From the NCBI GenBank assembly GCA_963170055.1, contig CAUJGJ010000436.1, positions 127,401 to 191,400 on the forward strand: a stretch of DNA of 64,000 nt, in the 5' to 3' direction. This document shows positions 51,251 through 63,134 of the stretch, piece after piece (position 1 is the stretch's first letter; every line of letters begins with the position of its first letter). The notes beneath the pieces are model-generated. The model was not told the DNA's origin. It was given only the letters and a program-made list of their open reading frames with translations, and did no database searches. The translations under genes were made by a program, and so were the position numbers. Source of the stretch: Halisarca cf. caerulea. Its lineage: Eukaryota; Porifera; Demospongiae; Chondrillida; Halisarcidae.

Positions 51251-52120
51251 AGCGCAAAATTGGCAAAGTTCCTAAGATATGACAAATGAAATAGTAATTT
51301 GAACTTTCTAAGAAAGTTAAGTTTAAAATGTTACAAAGTTTCAATAAGTTTTATCGCAAAGACAATTTTAGAAACATAACTTTAAAATTAAGCAAAGTGC
51401 AAAATTGGCAAAGTTCCTAAGATATGACAAATGAAATAGTAATTTGAACTTTCTAAGAAAGTTAAGTTTAAAATGTTACAAAGTTTCAATAAGTTTTATC
51501 GCAAAGACAATTTTAGAAACATAACTTTAAAATTAAGCAAAGCGCAAAATTGACAAAGTTCCTAAGATATGACAAATGAAATAGTAATTTGAACTTTCTA
51601 AGAAAGTTAAGTTTAAAATGTTACAAAGTTTCAATAAGTTTTATCGCAAAGACAATTTTAGAAACATATCTTTAAAATTAAGCAAAGCGCAAAATTGACA
51701 AAGTTCCTAAGATATGACAAATGAAATAGTAATTTTAACTTTCTAAGAAAGTTAAGTTTAAAATGTTACAAAGTTTCAATAAGTTTTATCGCAAAGACAA
51801 TTTTAGAAACATATCTTTAAAATTAAGCAAAGCGCAAAATTGGCAAAGTTCCTAAGATATGACAAATGAAATAGTAATTTTAACTTTCTAAGAAAGTTAA
51901 GTTTAAAATGTTACAAAGTTTCAATAAGTTTTATCGCAAAGACAATTTTAGAAACATATCTTTAAAATTAAGCAAAGCGCAAAATTGGCAAAGTTCCTAA
52001 GATATGACAAATGAAATAGTAATTTGAACTTTCTAAGAAAGTTAAGTTTAAAATGTTACAAAGTTTCAATAAGTTTTATCGCAAAGACAATTTTAGAAAC
52101 ATAACTTTAAAATTAAGCAA
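51251..52120 (+). repeat. 870-bp six-monomer block, copy 1 (copy 2 at 56324-57193)
   Basis: Distinguished by two successive TTGACAAAG units (51541 and 51686) preceded by a T-at-3 unit with G at 51. The same six-unit order appears at 56324-57193, 5073 bp away, which is 35 monomers minus two bases. The copies sit inside otherwise different surroundings, so this is a dispersed duplication within the array. Confidence 0.83.
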
Positions 52121-52700
52121 AGTGCAAAATTGGCAAAGTTGCTAAGATATGACAAATGAAATAGTAATTTGAACTTTCTAAGAAAGTTAAGTTTAAAATG
52201 TTACAAAGTTTCAATAAGTTTTATCGCAAAGACAATTTTAGAAACATATCTTTAAAATTAAGCAAAGCGCAAAATTGGCAAAGTTCCTAAGATATGACAA
52301 ATGAAATAGTAATTTTAACTTTCTAAGAAAGTTAAGTTTAAAATGTTACAAAGTTTGAATAAGTTTTATCGCAAAGACAATTTTAGAAACATAACTTTAA
52401 AATTCAGCAAAGCGCAAAATTGGCAAAGTTCCTAAGATATGACAAATGAAATAGTAATTTGAACTTTCTAAGAAAGTTAAGTTTAAAATGTTACAAAGTT
52501 TCAATAAGTTTTATCGCAAAGACAATTTTAGAAACATATCTTTAAAATTAAGCAAAGCGCAAAATTGACAAAGTTCCTAAGATATGACAAATGAAATAGT
52601 AATTTTAACTTTCTAAGAAAGTTAAGTTTAAAATGTTACAAAGTTTCAATAAGTTTTATCGCAAAGACAATTTTAGAAACATACCTTTAAAATTAAGCAA

Positions 52701-54295
52701 AGTGCAAAATTGGCAAAGTTGCTAAGATATGACAAATGAAATAGTAATTTTAACTTTCTAAGAAAGTTAAGTTTAAAATGTTACAAAGTTTCAATAAGTT
52801 TTATCGCAAAGACAATTTTAGAAACATAACCTTAAAATTTAGCAAAGCGCAAAATTGGCAAAGTTGCTAAGATATGACAAATGAAATAGTAATTTTAACT
52901 TTCTAAGAAAGTTAAGTTTAAAATGTTACAAAGTTTCAATAAGTTTTATCGCAAAGACAATTTTAGAAACATATCTTTAAAATTAAGCAAAGCGCAAAAT
53001 TGGCAAAGTTCCTAAGATATGACAAATGAAATAGTAATTTTAACTTTCTAAGAAAGTTAAGTTTAAAATGTTACAAAGTTTCAATAAGTTTTATCGCAAA
53101 GACAATTTTAGAAACATATCTTTAAAATTAAGCAAAGCGCAAAATTGGCAAAGTTCCTAAGATATGACAAATGAAATAGTAATTTGAACTTTCTAAGAAA
53201 GTTAAGTTTAAAATGTTACAAAGTTTCAATAAGTTTTATCGCAAAGACAATTTTAGAAACATAACTTTAAAATTAAGCAAAGTGCAAAATTGGCAAAGTT
53301 GCTAAGATATGACAAATGAAATAGTAATTTTAACTTTCTAAGAAAGTTAAGTTTAAAATGTTACAAAGTTTCAATAAGTTTTATCGCAAAGACAATTTTA
53401 GAAACATAACTTTAAAATTAAGCAAAGCGCAAAATTGGCAAAGTTCCTAAGATATGACAAATGAAATAGTAATTTGAACTTTCTAAGAAAGTTAAGTTTA
53501 AAATGTTACAAAGTTTCAATAAGTTTTATCGCAAAGACAATTTTAGAAACATATCTTTAAAATTAAGCAAAGCGCAAAATTGGCAAAGTTCCTAAGATAT
53601 GACAAATGAAATAGTAATTTTAACTTTCTAAGAAAGTTAAGTTTAAAATGTTACAAAGTTTCAATAAGTTTTATCGCAAAGACAATTTTAGAAACATAAC
53701 TTTAAAATTAAGCAAAGCGCAAAATTGGCAAAGTTCCTAAGATATGACAAATGAAATAGTAATTTGAACTTTCTAAGAAAGTTAAGTTTAAAATGTTACA
53801 AAGTTTCAATAAGTTTTATCGCAAAGACAATTTTAGAAACATATCTTTAAAATTAAGCAAAGCGCAAAATTGACAAAGTTCCTAAGATATGACAAATGAA
53901 ATAGTAATTTTAACTTTCTAAGAAAGTTAAGTTTAAAATGTTACAAAGTTTCAATAAGTTTTATCGCAAAGACAATTTTAGAAACATAACTTTAAAATTA
54001 AGCAAAGTGCAAAATTGGCAAAGTTGCTAAGATATGACAAATGAAATAGTAATTTTAACTTTCTAAGAAAGTTAAGTTTAAAATGTTACAAAGTTTCAAT
54101 AAGTTTTATCGCAAAGACAATTTTAGAAACATAACCTTAAAATTTAGCAAAGCGCAAAATTGGCAAAGTTGCTAAGATATGACAAATGAAATAGTAATTT
54201 TAACTTTCTAAGAAAGTTAAGTTTAAAATGTTACAAAGTTTCAATAAGTTTTATCGCAAAGACAATTTTAGAAACATATCTTTAAAATTAAGCAA
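52701..54295 (+). repeat. Repeat pair sharing the ATAACCTTAAAA marker, 1305-bp spacing
   Basis: Units at 52701 and 54006 both have ATAACCTTAAAATTTAGC, a combination I saw only twice; each follows a TTGACAAAG unit and precedes a TTGCTAAG unit. The seven units from 53136 through 54150 also match those from 57049 through 58063 in order, except that this marker is absent at 57919. Confidence 0.8.
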
Positions 54296-56323
54296 AGCGC
54301 AAAATTGGCAAAGTTCCTAAGATATGAAAATGAAATAGTAATTTGAACTTTCTAAGAAAGTTAAGTTTAAAATGTTACAAAGTTTCAATAAGTTTTATCG
54401 CAAAGACAATTTTAGAAACATATCTTTAAAATTAAGCAAAGCGCAAAATTGGCAAAGTTCCTAAGATATGACAAATGAAATAGTAATTTTAACTTTCTAA
54501 GAAAGTTAAGTTTAAAATGTTACAAAGTTTCAATAAGTTTTATCGCAAAGACAATTTTAGAAACATAACTTTAAAATTAAGCAAAGTGCAAAATTGGCAA
54601 AGTTGCTAAGATATGACAAATGAAATAGTAATTTTAACTTTCTAAGAAAGTTAAGTTTAAAATGTTACAAAGTTTCAATAAGTTTTATCGCAAAGACAAT
54701 TTTAGAAACATATCTTTAAAATTAAGCAAAGCGCAAAATTGGCAAAGTTCCTAAGATATGACAAATGAAATAGTAATTTTAACTTTCTAAGAAAGTTAAG
54801 TTTAAAATGTTACAAAGTTTCAATAAGTTTTATCGCAAAGACAATTTTAGAAACATAACTTCAAAATTAAGCAAAGCGCAAAATTGGCAAAGTTCCTAAG
54901 ATATGACAAATGAAATAGTAATTTGAACTTTCTAAGAAAGTTAAGTTTAAAATGTTACAAAGTTTCAATAAGTTTTATCGCAAAGACAATTTTAGAAACA
55001 TATCTTTAAAATTAAGCAAAGCGCAAAATTGACAAAGTTCCTAAGATATGACAAATGAAATAGTAATTTTAACTTTCTAAGAAAGTTAAGTTTAAAATGT
55101 TACAAAGTTTCAATAAGTTTTATCGCAAAGACAATTTTAGAAACATAACTTTAAAATTAAGCAAAGTGCAAAATTGGCAAAGTTGCTAAGATATGACAAA
55201 TGAAATAGTAATTTTAACTTTCTAAGAAAGTTAAGTTTAAAATGTTACAAAGTTTCAATAAGTTTTATCGCAAAGACAATTTTAGAAACATATCTTTAAA
55301 ATTAAGCAAAGCGCAAAATTGGCAAAGTTCCTAAGATTTGACAAATGAAATAGTAATTTTAACTTTCTAAGAAAGTTAAGTTTAAAATGTTACAAAGTTT
55401 CAATAAGTTTTATCGCAAAGACAATTTTAGAAACATAACTTTAAAATTTAGCAAAGCGCAAAATTGGCAAAGTTGCTAAGATATGACAAATGAAATAGTA
55501 ATTTTAACTTTCTAAGAAAGTTAAGTTTAAAATGTTACAAAGTTTCAATAAGTTTTATCGCAAAGACAATTTTAGAAACATATCTTTAAAATTAAGCAAA
55601 GCGCAAAATTGGCAAAGTTCCTAAGATATGAAAATGAAATAGTAATTTGAACTTTCTAAGAAAGTTAAGTTTAAAATGTTACAAAGTTTCAATAAGTTTT
55701 ATCGCAAAGACAATTTTAGAAACATATCTTTAAAATTAAGCAAAGCGCAAAATTGGCAAAGTTCCTAAGATATGACAAATGAAATAGTAATTTGAACTTT
55801 CTAAGAAAGTTAAGTTTAAAATGTTACAAAGTTTCAATAAGTTTTATCGCAAAGACAATTTTAGAAACATACCTTTAAAATTAAGCAAAGCGCAAAATTG
55901 GCAAAGTTCCTAAGATATGACAAATGAAATAGTAATTTGAACTTTCTAAGAAAGTTAAGTTTAAAATGTTACAAAGTTTCAATAAGTTTTATCGCAAAGA
56001 CAATTTTAGAAACATAACTTTAAAATTAAGCAAAGTGCAAAATTGGCAAAGTTCCTAAGATATGACAAATGAAATAGTAATTTTAACTTTCTAAGAAAGT
56101 TAAGTTTAAAATGTTACAAAGTTTCAATAAGTTTTATCGCAAAGACAATTTTAGAAACATATCTTTAAAATTAAGCAAAGCGCAAAATTGACAAAGTTCC
56201 TAAGATATGACAAATGAAATAGTAATTTTAACTTTCTAAGAAAGTTAAGTTTAAAATGTTACAAAGTTTCAATAAGTTTTATCGCAAAGACAATTTTAGA
56301 AACATAACTTTAAAATTAAGCAA

Positions 56324-57193
56324 AGCGCAAAATTGGCAAAGTTCCTAAGATATGACAAATGAAATAGTAATTTGAACTTTCTAAGAAAGTTAAGTTTAAA
56401 ATGTTACAAAGTTTCAATAAGTTTTATCGCAAAGACAATTTTAGAAACATAACTTTAAAATTAAGCAAAGTGCAAAATTGGCAAAGTTCCTAAGATATGA
56501 CAAATGAAATAGTAATTTGAACTTTCTAAGAAAGTTAAGTTTAAAATGTTACAAAGTTTCAATAAGTTTTATCGCAAAGACAATTTTAGAAACATAACTT
56601 TAAAATTAAGCAAAGCGCAAAATTGACAAAGTTCCTAAGATATGACAAATGAAATAGTAATTTGAACTTTCTAAGAAAGTTAAGTTTAAAATGTTACAAA
56701 GTTTCAATAAGTTTTATCGCAAAGACAATTTTAGAAACATATCTTTAAAATTAAGCAAAGCGCAAAATTGACAAAGTTCCTAAGATATGACAAATGAAAT
56801 AGTAATTTTAACTTTCTAAGAAAGTTAAGTTTAAAATGTTACAAAGTTTCAATAAGTTTTATCGCAAAGACAATTTTAGAAACATATCTTTAAAATTAAG
56901 CAAAGCGCAAAATTGGCAAAGTTCCTAAGATATGACAAATGAAATAGTAATTTTAACTTTCTAAGAAAGTTAAGTTTAAAATGTTACAAAGTTTCAATAA
57001 GTTTTATCGCAAAGACAATTTTAGAAACATATCTTTAAAATTAAGCAAAGCGCAAAATTGGCAAAGTTCCTAAGATATGACAAATGAAATAGTAATTTGA
57101 ACTTTCTAAGAAAGTTAAGTTTAAAATGTTACAAAGTTTCAATAAGTTTTATCGCAAAGACAATTTTAGAAACATAACTTTAAAATTAAGCAA
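56324..57193 (+). repeat. 870-bp six-monomer block, copy 2
   Basis: Matches 51251-52120 with two successive TTGACAAAG units at 56614 and 56759. The unit following it (57194) has T at 51 whereas the unit following copy 1 has G, which marks the right limit of the match. Confidence 0.82.
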
Positions 57194-57628
57194 AGTGCAA
57201 AATTGGCAAAGTTGCTAAGATATGACAAATGAAATAGTAATTTTAACTTTCTAAGAAAGTTAAGTTTAAAATGTTACAAAGTTTCAATAAGTTTTATCGC
57301 AAAGACAATTTTAGAAACATAACTTTAAAATTAAGCAAAGCGCAAAATTGGCAAAGTTCCTAAGATATGACAAATGAAATAGTAATTTGAACTTTCTAAG
57401 AAAGTTAAGTTTAAAATGTTACAAAGTTTCAATAAGTTTTATCGCAAAGACAATTTTAGAAACATATCTTTAAAATTAAGCAAAGCGCAAAATTGGCAAA
57501 GTTCCTAAGATATGACAAATGAAATAGTAATTTTAACTTTCTAAGAAAGTTAAGTTTAAAATGTTACAAAGTTTCAATAAGTTTTATCGCAAAGACAATT
57601 TTAGAAACATAACTTTAAAATTAAGCAA

Positions 57629-59076
57629 AGCGCAAAATTGGCAAAGTTCCTAAGATATGACAAATGAAATAGTAATTTGAACTTTCTAAGAAAGTTAAGT
57701 TTAAAATGTTACAAAGTTTCAATAAGTTTTATCGCAAAGACAATTTTAGAAACATATCTTTAAAATTAAGCAAAGCGCAAAATTGACAAAGTTCCTAAGA
57801 TATGACAAATGAAATAGTAATTTTAACTTTCTAAGAAAGTTAAGTTTAAAATGTTACAAAGTTTCAATAAGTTTTATCGCAAAGACAATTTTAGAAACAT
57901 AACTTTAAAATTAAGCAAAGTGCAAAATTGGCAAAGTTGCTAAGATATGACAAATGAAATAGTAATTTTAACTTTCTAAGAAAGTTAAGTTTAAAATGTT
58001 ACAAAGTTTCAATAAGTTTTATCGCAAAGACAATTTTAGAAACATATCTTTAAAATTAAGCAAAGCGCAAAATTGGCAAAGTTCCTAAGATTTGACAAAT
58101 GAAATAGTAATTTTAACTTTCTAAGAAAGTTAAGTTTAAAATGTTACAAAGTTTCAATAAGTTTTATCGCAAAGACAATTTTAGAAACATATCTTTAAAA
58201 TTAAGCAAAGCGCAAAATTGGCAAAGTTCCTAAGATATGAAAATGAAATAGTAATTTGAACTTTCTAAGAAAGTTAAGTTTAAAATGTTACAAAGTTTCA
58301 ATAAGTTTTATCGCAAAGACAATTTTAGAAACATATCTTTAAAATTAAGCAAAGCGCAAAATTGGCAAAGTTCCTAAGATATGACAAATGAAATAGTAAT
58401 TTGAACTTTCTAAGAAAGTTAAGTTTAAAATGTTACAAAGTTTCAATAAGTTTTATCGCAAAGACAATTTTAGAAACATATCTTTAAAATTAAGCAAAGC
58501 GCAAAATTGACAAAGTTCCTAAGATATGACAAATGAAATAGTAATTTTAACTTTCTAAGAAAGTTAAGTTTAAAATGTTACAAAGTTTCAATAAGTTTTA
58601 TCGCAAAGACAATTTTAGAAACATAACTTTAAAATTAAGCAAAGTGCAAAATTGGCAAAGTTGCTAAGATATGACAAATGAAATAGTAATTTTAACTTTC
58701 TAAGAAAGTTAAGTTTAAAATGTTACAAAGTTTCAATAAGTTTTATCGCAAAGACAATTTTAGAAACATATCTTTAAAATTAAGCAAAGCGCAAAATTGG
58801 CAAAGTTCCTAAGATTTGACAAATGAAATAGTAATTTTAACTTTCTAAGAAAGTTAAGTTTAAAATGTTACAAAGTTTCAATAAGTTTTATCGCAAAGAC
58901 AATTTTAGAAACATATCTTTAAAATTAAGCAAAGCGCAAAATTGGCAAAGTTCCTAAGATATGAAAATGAAATAGTAATTTGAACTTTCTAAGAAAGTTA
59001 AGTTTAAAATGTTACAAAGTTTCAATAAGTTTTATCGCAAAGACAATTTTAGAAACATATCTTTAAAATTAAGCAA
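57629..59076 (+). repeat. 724-bp five-monomer tandem duplication
   Basis: 57629-58352 and 58353-59076 have the same order: G at 51; TTGAC; T at 3 with TTGCTAAG; GATTTGAC; 144-bp unit. This is a shortened version of the eight-monomer block, lacking the TTGCTAAG unit that normally separates the GATTTGAC and 144-bp units, and here the GATTTGAC unit has A rather than T at 140. Confidence 0.85.
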
Positions 59077-60091
59077 AGCGCAAAATTGGCAAAGTTCCTA
59101 AGATATGACAAATGAAATAGTAATTTGAACTTTCTAAGAAAGTTAAGTTTAAAATGTTACAAAGTTTCAATAAGTTTTATCGCAAAGACAATTTTAGAAA
59201 CATACCTTTAAAATTAAGCAAAGCGCAAAATTGGCAAAGTTCCTAAGATATGACAAATGAAATAGTAATTTGAACTTTCTAAGAAAGTTAAGTTTAAAAT
59301 GTTACAAAGTTTCAATAAGTTTTATCGCAAAGACAATTTTAGAAACATAACTTTAAAATTAAGCAAAGTGCAAAATTGGCAAAGTTCCTAAGATATGACA
59401 AATGAAATAGTAATTTGAACTTTCTAAGAAAGTTAAGTTTAAAATGTTACAAAGTTACAATAAGTTTTATCGCAAAGACAATTTTAGAAACATATCTTTA
59501 AAATTAAGCAAAGCGCAAAATTGACAAAGTTCCTAAGATATGACAAATGAAATAGTAATTTTAACTTTCTAAGAAAGTTAAGTTTAAAATGTTACAAAGT
59601 TTCAATAAGTTTTATCGCAAAGACAATTTTAGAAACATAACTTTAAAATTAAGCAAAGTGCAAAATTGGCAAAGTTGCTAAGATATGACAAATGAAATAG
59701 TAATTTTAACTTTCTAAGAAAGTTAAGTTTAAAATGTTACAAAGTTTCAATAAGTTTTATCGCAAAGACAATTTTAGAAACATATCTTTAAAATTAAGCA
59801 AAGCGCAAAATTGGCAAAGTTCCTAAGATATGACAAATGAAATAGTAATTTTAACTTTCTAAGAAAGTTAAGTTTAAAATGTTACAAAGTTTCAATAAGT
59901 TTTATCGCAAAGACAATTTTAGAAACATAACTTTAAAATTAAGCAAAGCGCAAAATTGGCAAAGTTCCTAAGATATGACAAATGAAATAGTAATTTGAAC
60001 TTTCTAAGAAAGTTAAGTTTAAAATGTTACAAAGTTTCAATAAGTTTTATCGCAAAGACAATTTTAGAAACATATCTTTAAAATTAAGCAA

Positions 60092-63000
60092 AGCGCAAAA
60101 TTGACAAAGTTCCTAAGATATGACAAATGAAATAGTAATTTTAACTTTCTAAGAAAGTTAAGTTTAAAATGTTACAAAGTTTCAATAAGTTTTATCGCAA
60201 AGACAATTTTAGAAACATAACTTTAAAATTAAGCAAAGTGCAAAATTGGCAAAGTTGCTAAGATATGACAAATGAAATAGTAATTTTAACTTTCTAAGAA
60301 AGTTAAGTTTAAAATGTTACAAAGTTTCAATAAGTTTTATCGCAAAGACAATTTTAGAAACATATCTTTAAAATTAAGCAAAGCGCAAAATTGGCAAAGT
60401 TCCTAAGATTTGACAAATGAAATAGTAATTTTAACTTTCTAAGAAAGTTAAGTTTAAAATGTTACAAAGTTTCAATAAGTTTTATCGCAAAGACAATTTT
60501 AGAAACATAACTTTAAAATTTAGCAAAGCGCAAAATTGGCAAAGTTGCTAAGATATGACAAATGAAATAGTAATTTTAACTTTCTAAGAAAGTTAAGTTT
60601 AAAATGTTACAAAGTTTCAATAAGTTTTATCGCAAAGACAATTTTAGAAACATATCTTTAAAATTAAGCAAAGCGCAAAATTGGCAAAGTTCCTAAGATA
60701 TGAAAATGAAATAGTAATTTGAACTTTCTAAGAAAGTTAAGTTTAAAATGTTACAAAGTTTCAATAAGTTTTATCGCAAAGACAATTTTAGAAACATATC
60801 TTTAAAATTAAGCAAAGCGCAAAATTGGCAAAGTTCCTAAGATATGACAAATGAAATAGTAATTTGAACTTTCTAAGAAAGTTAAGTTTAAAATGTTACA
60901 AAGTTTCAATAAGTTTTATCGCAAAGACAATTTTAGAAACATACCTTTAAAATTAAGCAAAGCGCAAAATTGGCAAAGTTCCTAAGATATGACAAATGAA
61001 ATAGTAATTTGAACTTTCTAAGAAAGTTAAGTTTAAAATGTTACAAAGTTTCAATAAGTTTTATCGCAAAGACAATTTTAGAAACATAACTTTAAAATTA
61101 AGCAAAGTGCAAAATTGGCAAAGTTCCTAAGATATGACAAATGAAATAGTAATTTTAACTTTCTAAGAAAGTTAAGTTTAAAATGTTACAAAGTTTCAAT
61201 AAGTTTTATCGCAAAGACAATTTTAGAAACATATCTTTAAAATTAAGCAAAGCGCAAAATTGACAAAGTTCCTAAGATATGACAAATGAAATAGTAATTT
61301 TAACTTTCTAAGAAAGTTAAGTTTAAAATGTTACAAAGTTTCAATAAGTTTTATCGCAAAGACAATTTTAGAAACATAACTTTAAAATTAAGCAAAGTGC
61401 AAAATTGGCAAAGTTGCTAAGATATGACAAATGAAATAGTAATTTTAACTTTCTAAGAAAGTTAAGTTTAAAATGTTACAAAGTTTCAATAAGTTTTATC
61501 GCAAAGACAATTTTAGAAACATAACTTTAAAATTAAGCAAAGCGCAAAATTGGCAAAGTTCCTAAGATATGACAAATGAAATAGTAATTTTAACTTTCTA
61601 AGAAAGTTAAGTTTAAAATGTTACAAAGTTTCAATAAGTTTTATCGCAAAGACAATTTTAGAAACATATCTTTAAAATTAAGCAAAGCGCAAAATTGACA
61701 AAGTTCCTAAGATATGACAAATGAAATAGTAATTTTAACTTTCTAAGAAAGTTAAGTTTAAAATGTTACAAAGTTTCAATAAGTTTTATCGCAAAGACAA
61801 TTTTAGAAACATAACTTTAAAATTAAGCAAAGTGCAAAATTGGCAAAGTTGCTAAGATATGACAAATGAAATAGTAATTTTAACTTTCTAAGAAAGTTAA
61901 GTTTAAAATGTTACAAAGTTTCAATAAGTTTTATCGCAAAGACAATTTTAGAAACATATCTTTAAAATTAAGCAAAGCGCAAAATTGGCAAAGTTCCTAA
62001 GATTTGACAAATGAAATAGTAATTTTAACTTTCTAAGAAAGTTAAGTTTAAAATGTTACAAAGTTTCAATAAGTTTTATCGCAAAGACAATTTTAGAAAC
62101 ATAACTTTAAAATTTAGCAAAGCGCAAAATTGGCAAAGTTGCTAAGATATGACAAATGAAATAGTAATTTTAACTTTCTAAGAAAGTTAAGTTTAAAATG
62201 TTACAAAGTTTCAATAAGTTTTATCGCAAAGACAATTTTAGAAACATATCTTTAAAATTAAGCAAAGCGCAAAATTGGCAAAGTTCCTAAGATATGAAAA
62301 TGAAATAGTAATTTGAACTTTCTAAGAAAGTTAAGTTTAAAATGTTACAAAGTTTCAATAAGTTTTATCGCAAAGACAATTTTAGAAACATATCTTTAAA
62401 ATTAAGCAAAGCGCAAAATTGGCAAAGTTCCTAAGATATGACAAATGAAATAGTAATTTGAACTTTCTAAGAAAGTTAAGTTTAAAATGTTACAAAGTTT
62501 CAATAAGTTTTATCGCAAAGACAATTTTAGAAACATACCTTTAAAATTAAGCAAAGCGCAAAATTGGCAAAGTTCCTAAGATATGACAAATGAAATAGTA
62601 ATTTGAACTTTCTAAGAAAGTTAAGTTTAAAATGTTACAAAGTTTCAATAAGTTTTATCGCAAAGACAATTTTAGAAACATAACTTTAAAATTAAGCAAA
62701 GTGCAAAATTGGCAAAGTTCCTAAGATATGACAAATGAAATAGTAATTTTAACTTTCTAAGAAAGTTAAGTTTAAAATGTTACAAAGTTTCAATAAGTTT
62801 TATCGCAAAGACAATTTTAGAAACATATCTTTAAAATTAAGCAAAGCGCAAAATTGACAAAGTTCCTAAGATATGACAAATGAAATAGTAATTTTAACTT
62901 TCTAAGAAAGTTAAGTTTAAAATGTTACAAAGTTTCAATAAGTTTTATCGCAAAGACAATTTTAGAAACATAACTTTAAAATTAAGCAAAGTGCAAAATT

Positions 63001-63134
63001 GGCAAAGTTGCTAAGATATGACAAATGAAATAGTAATTTTAACTTTCTAAGAAAGTTAAGTTTAAAATGTTACAAAGTTTCAATAAGTTTTATCGCAAAG
63101 ACAATTTTAGAAACATAACTTTAAAATTAAGCAA
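60092..63134 (+). repeat. 1594-bp eleven-monomer repeat, two tandem copies (second incomplete)
   Basis: The first copy is 60092-61685, the second runs from 61686 and agrees through the ten units to 63134. Each contains the eight-monomer block followed by TTGAC and T-type TTGCTAAG units. The eleventh units differ (plain at 61541; ATAGAAATTTGAAC at 63135), and from 63280 the order moves to other types until the window ends. Confidence 0.86.
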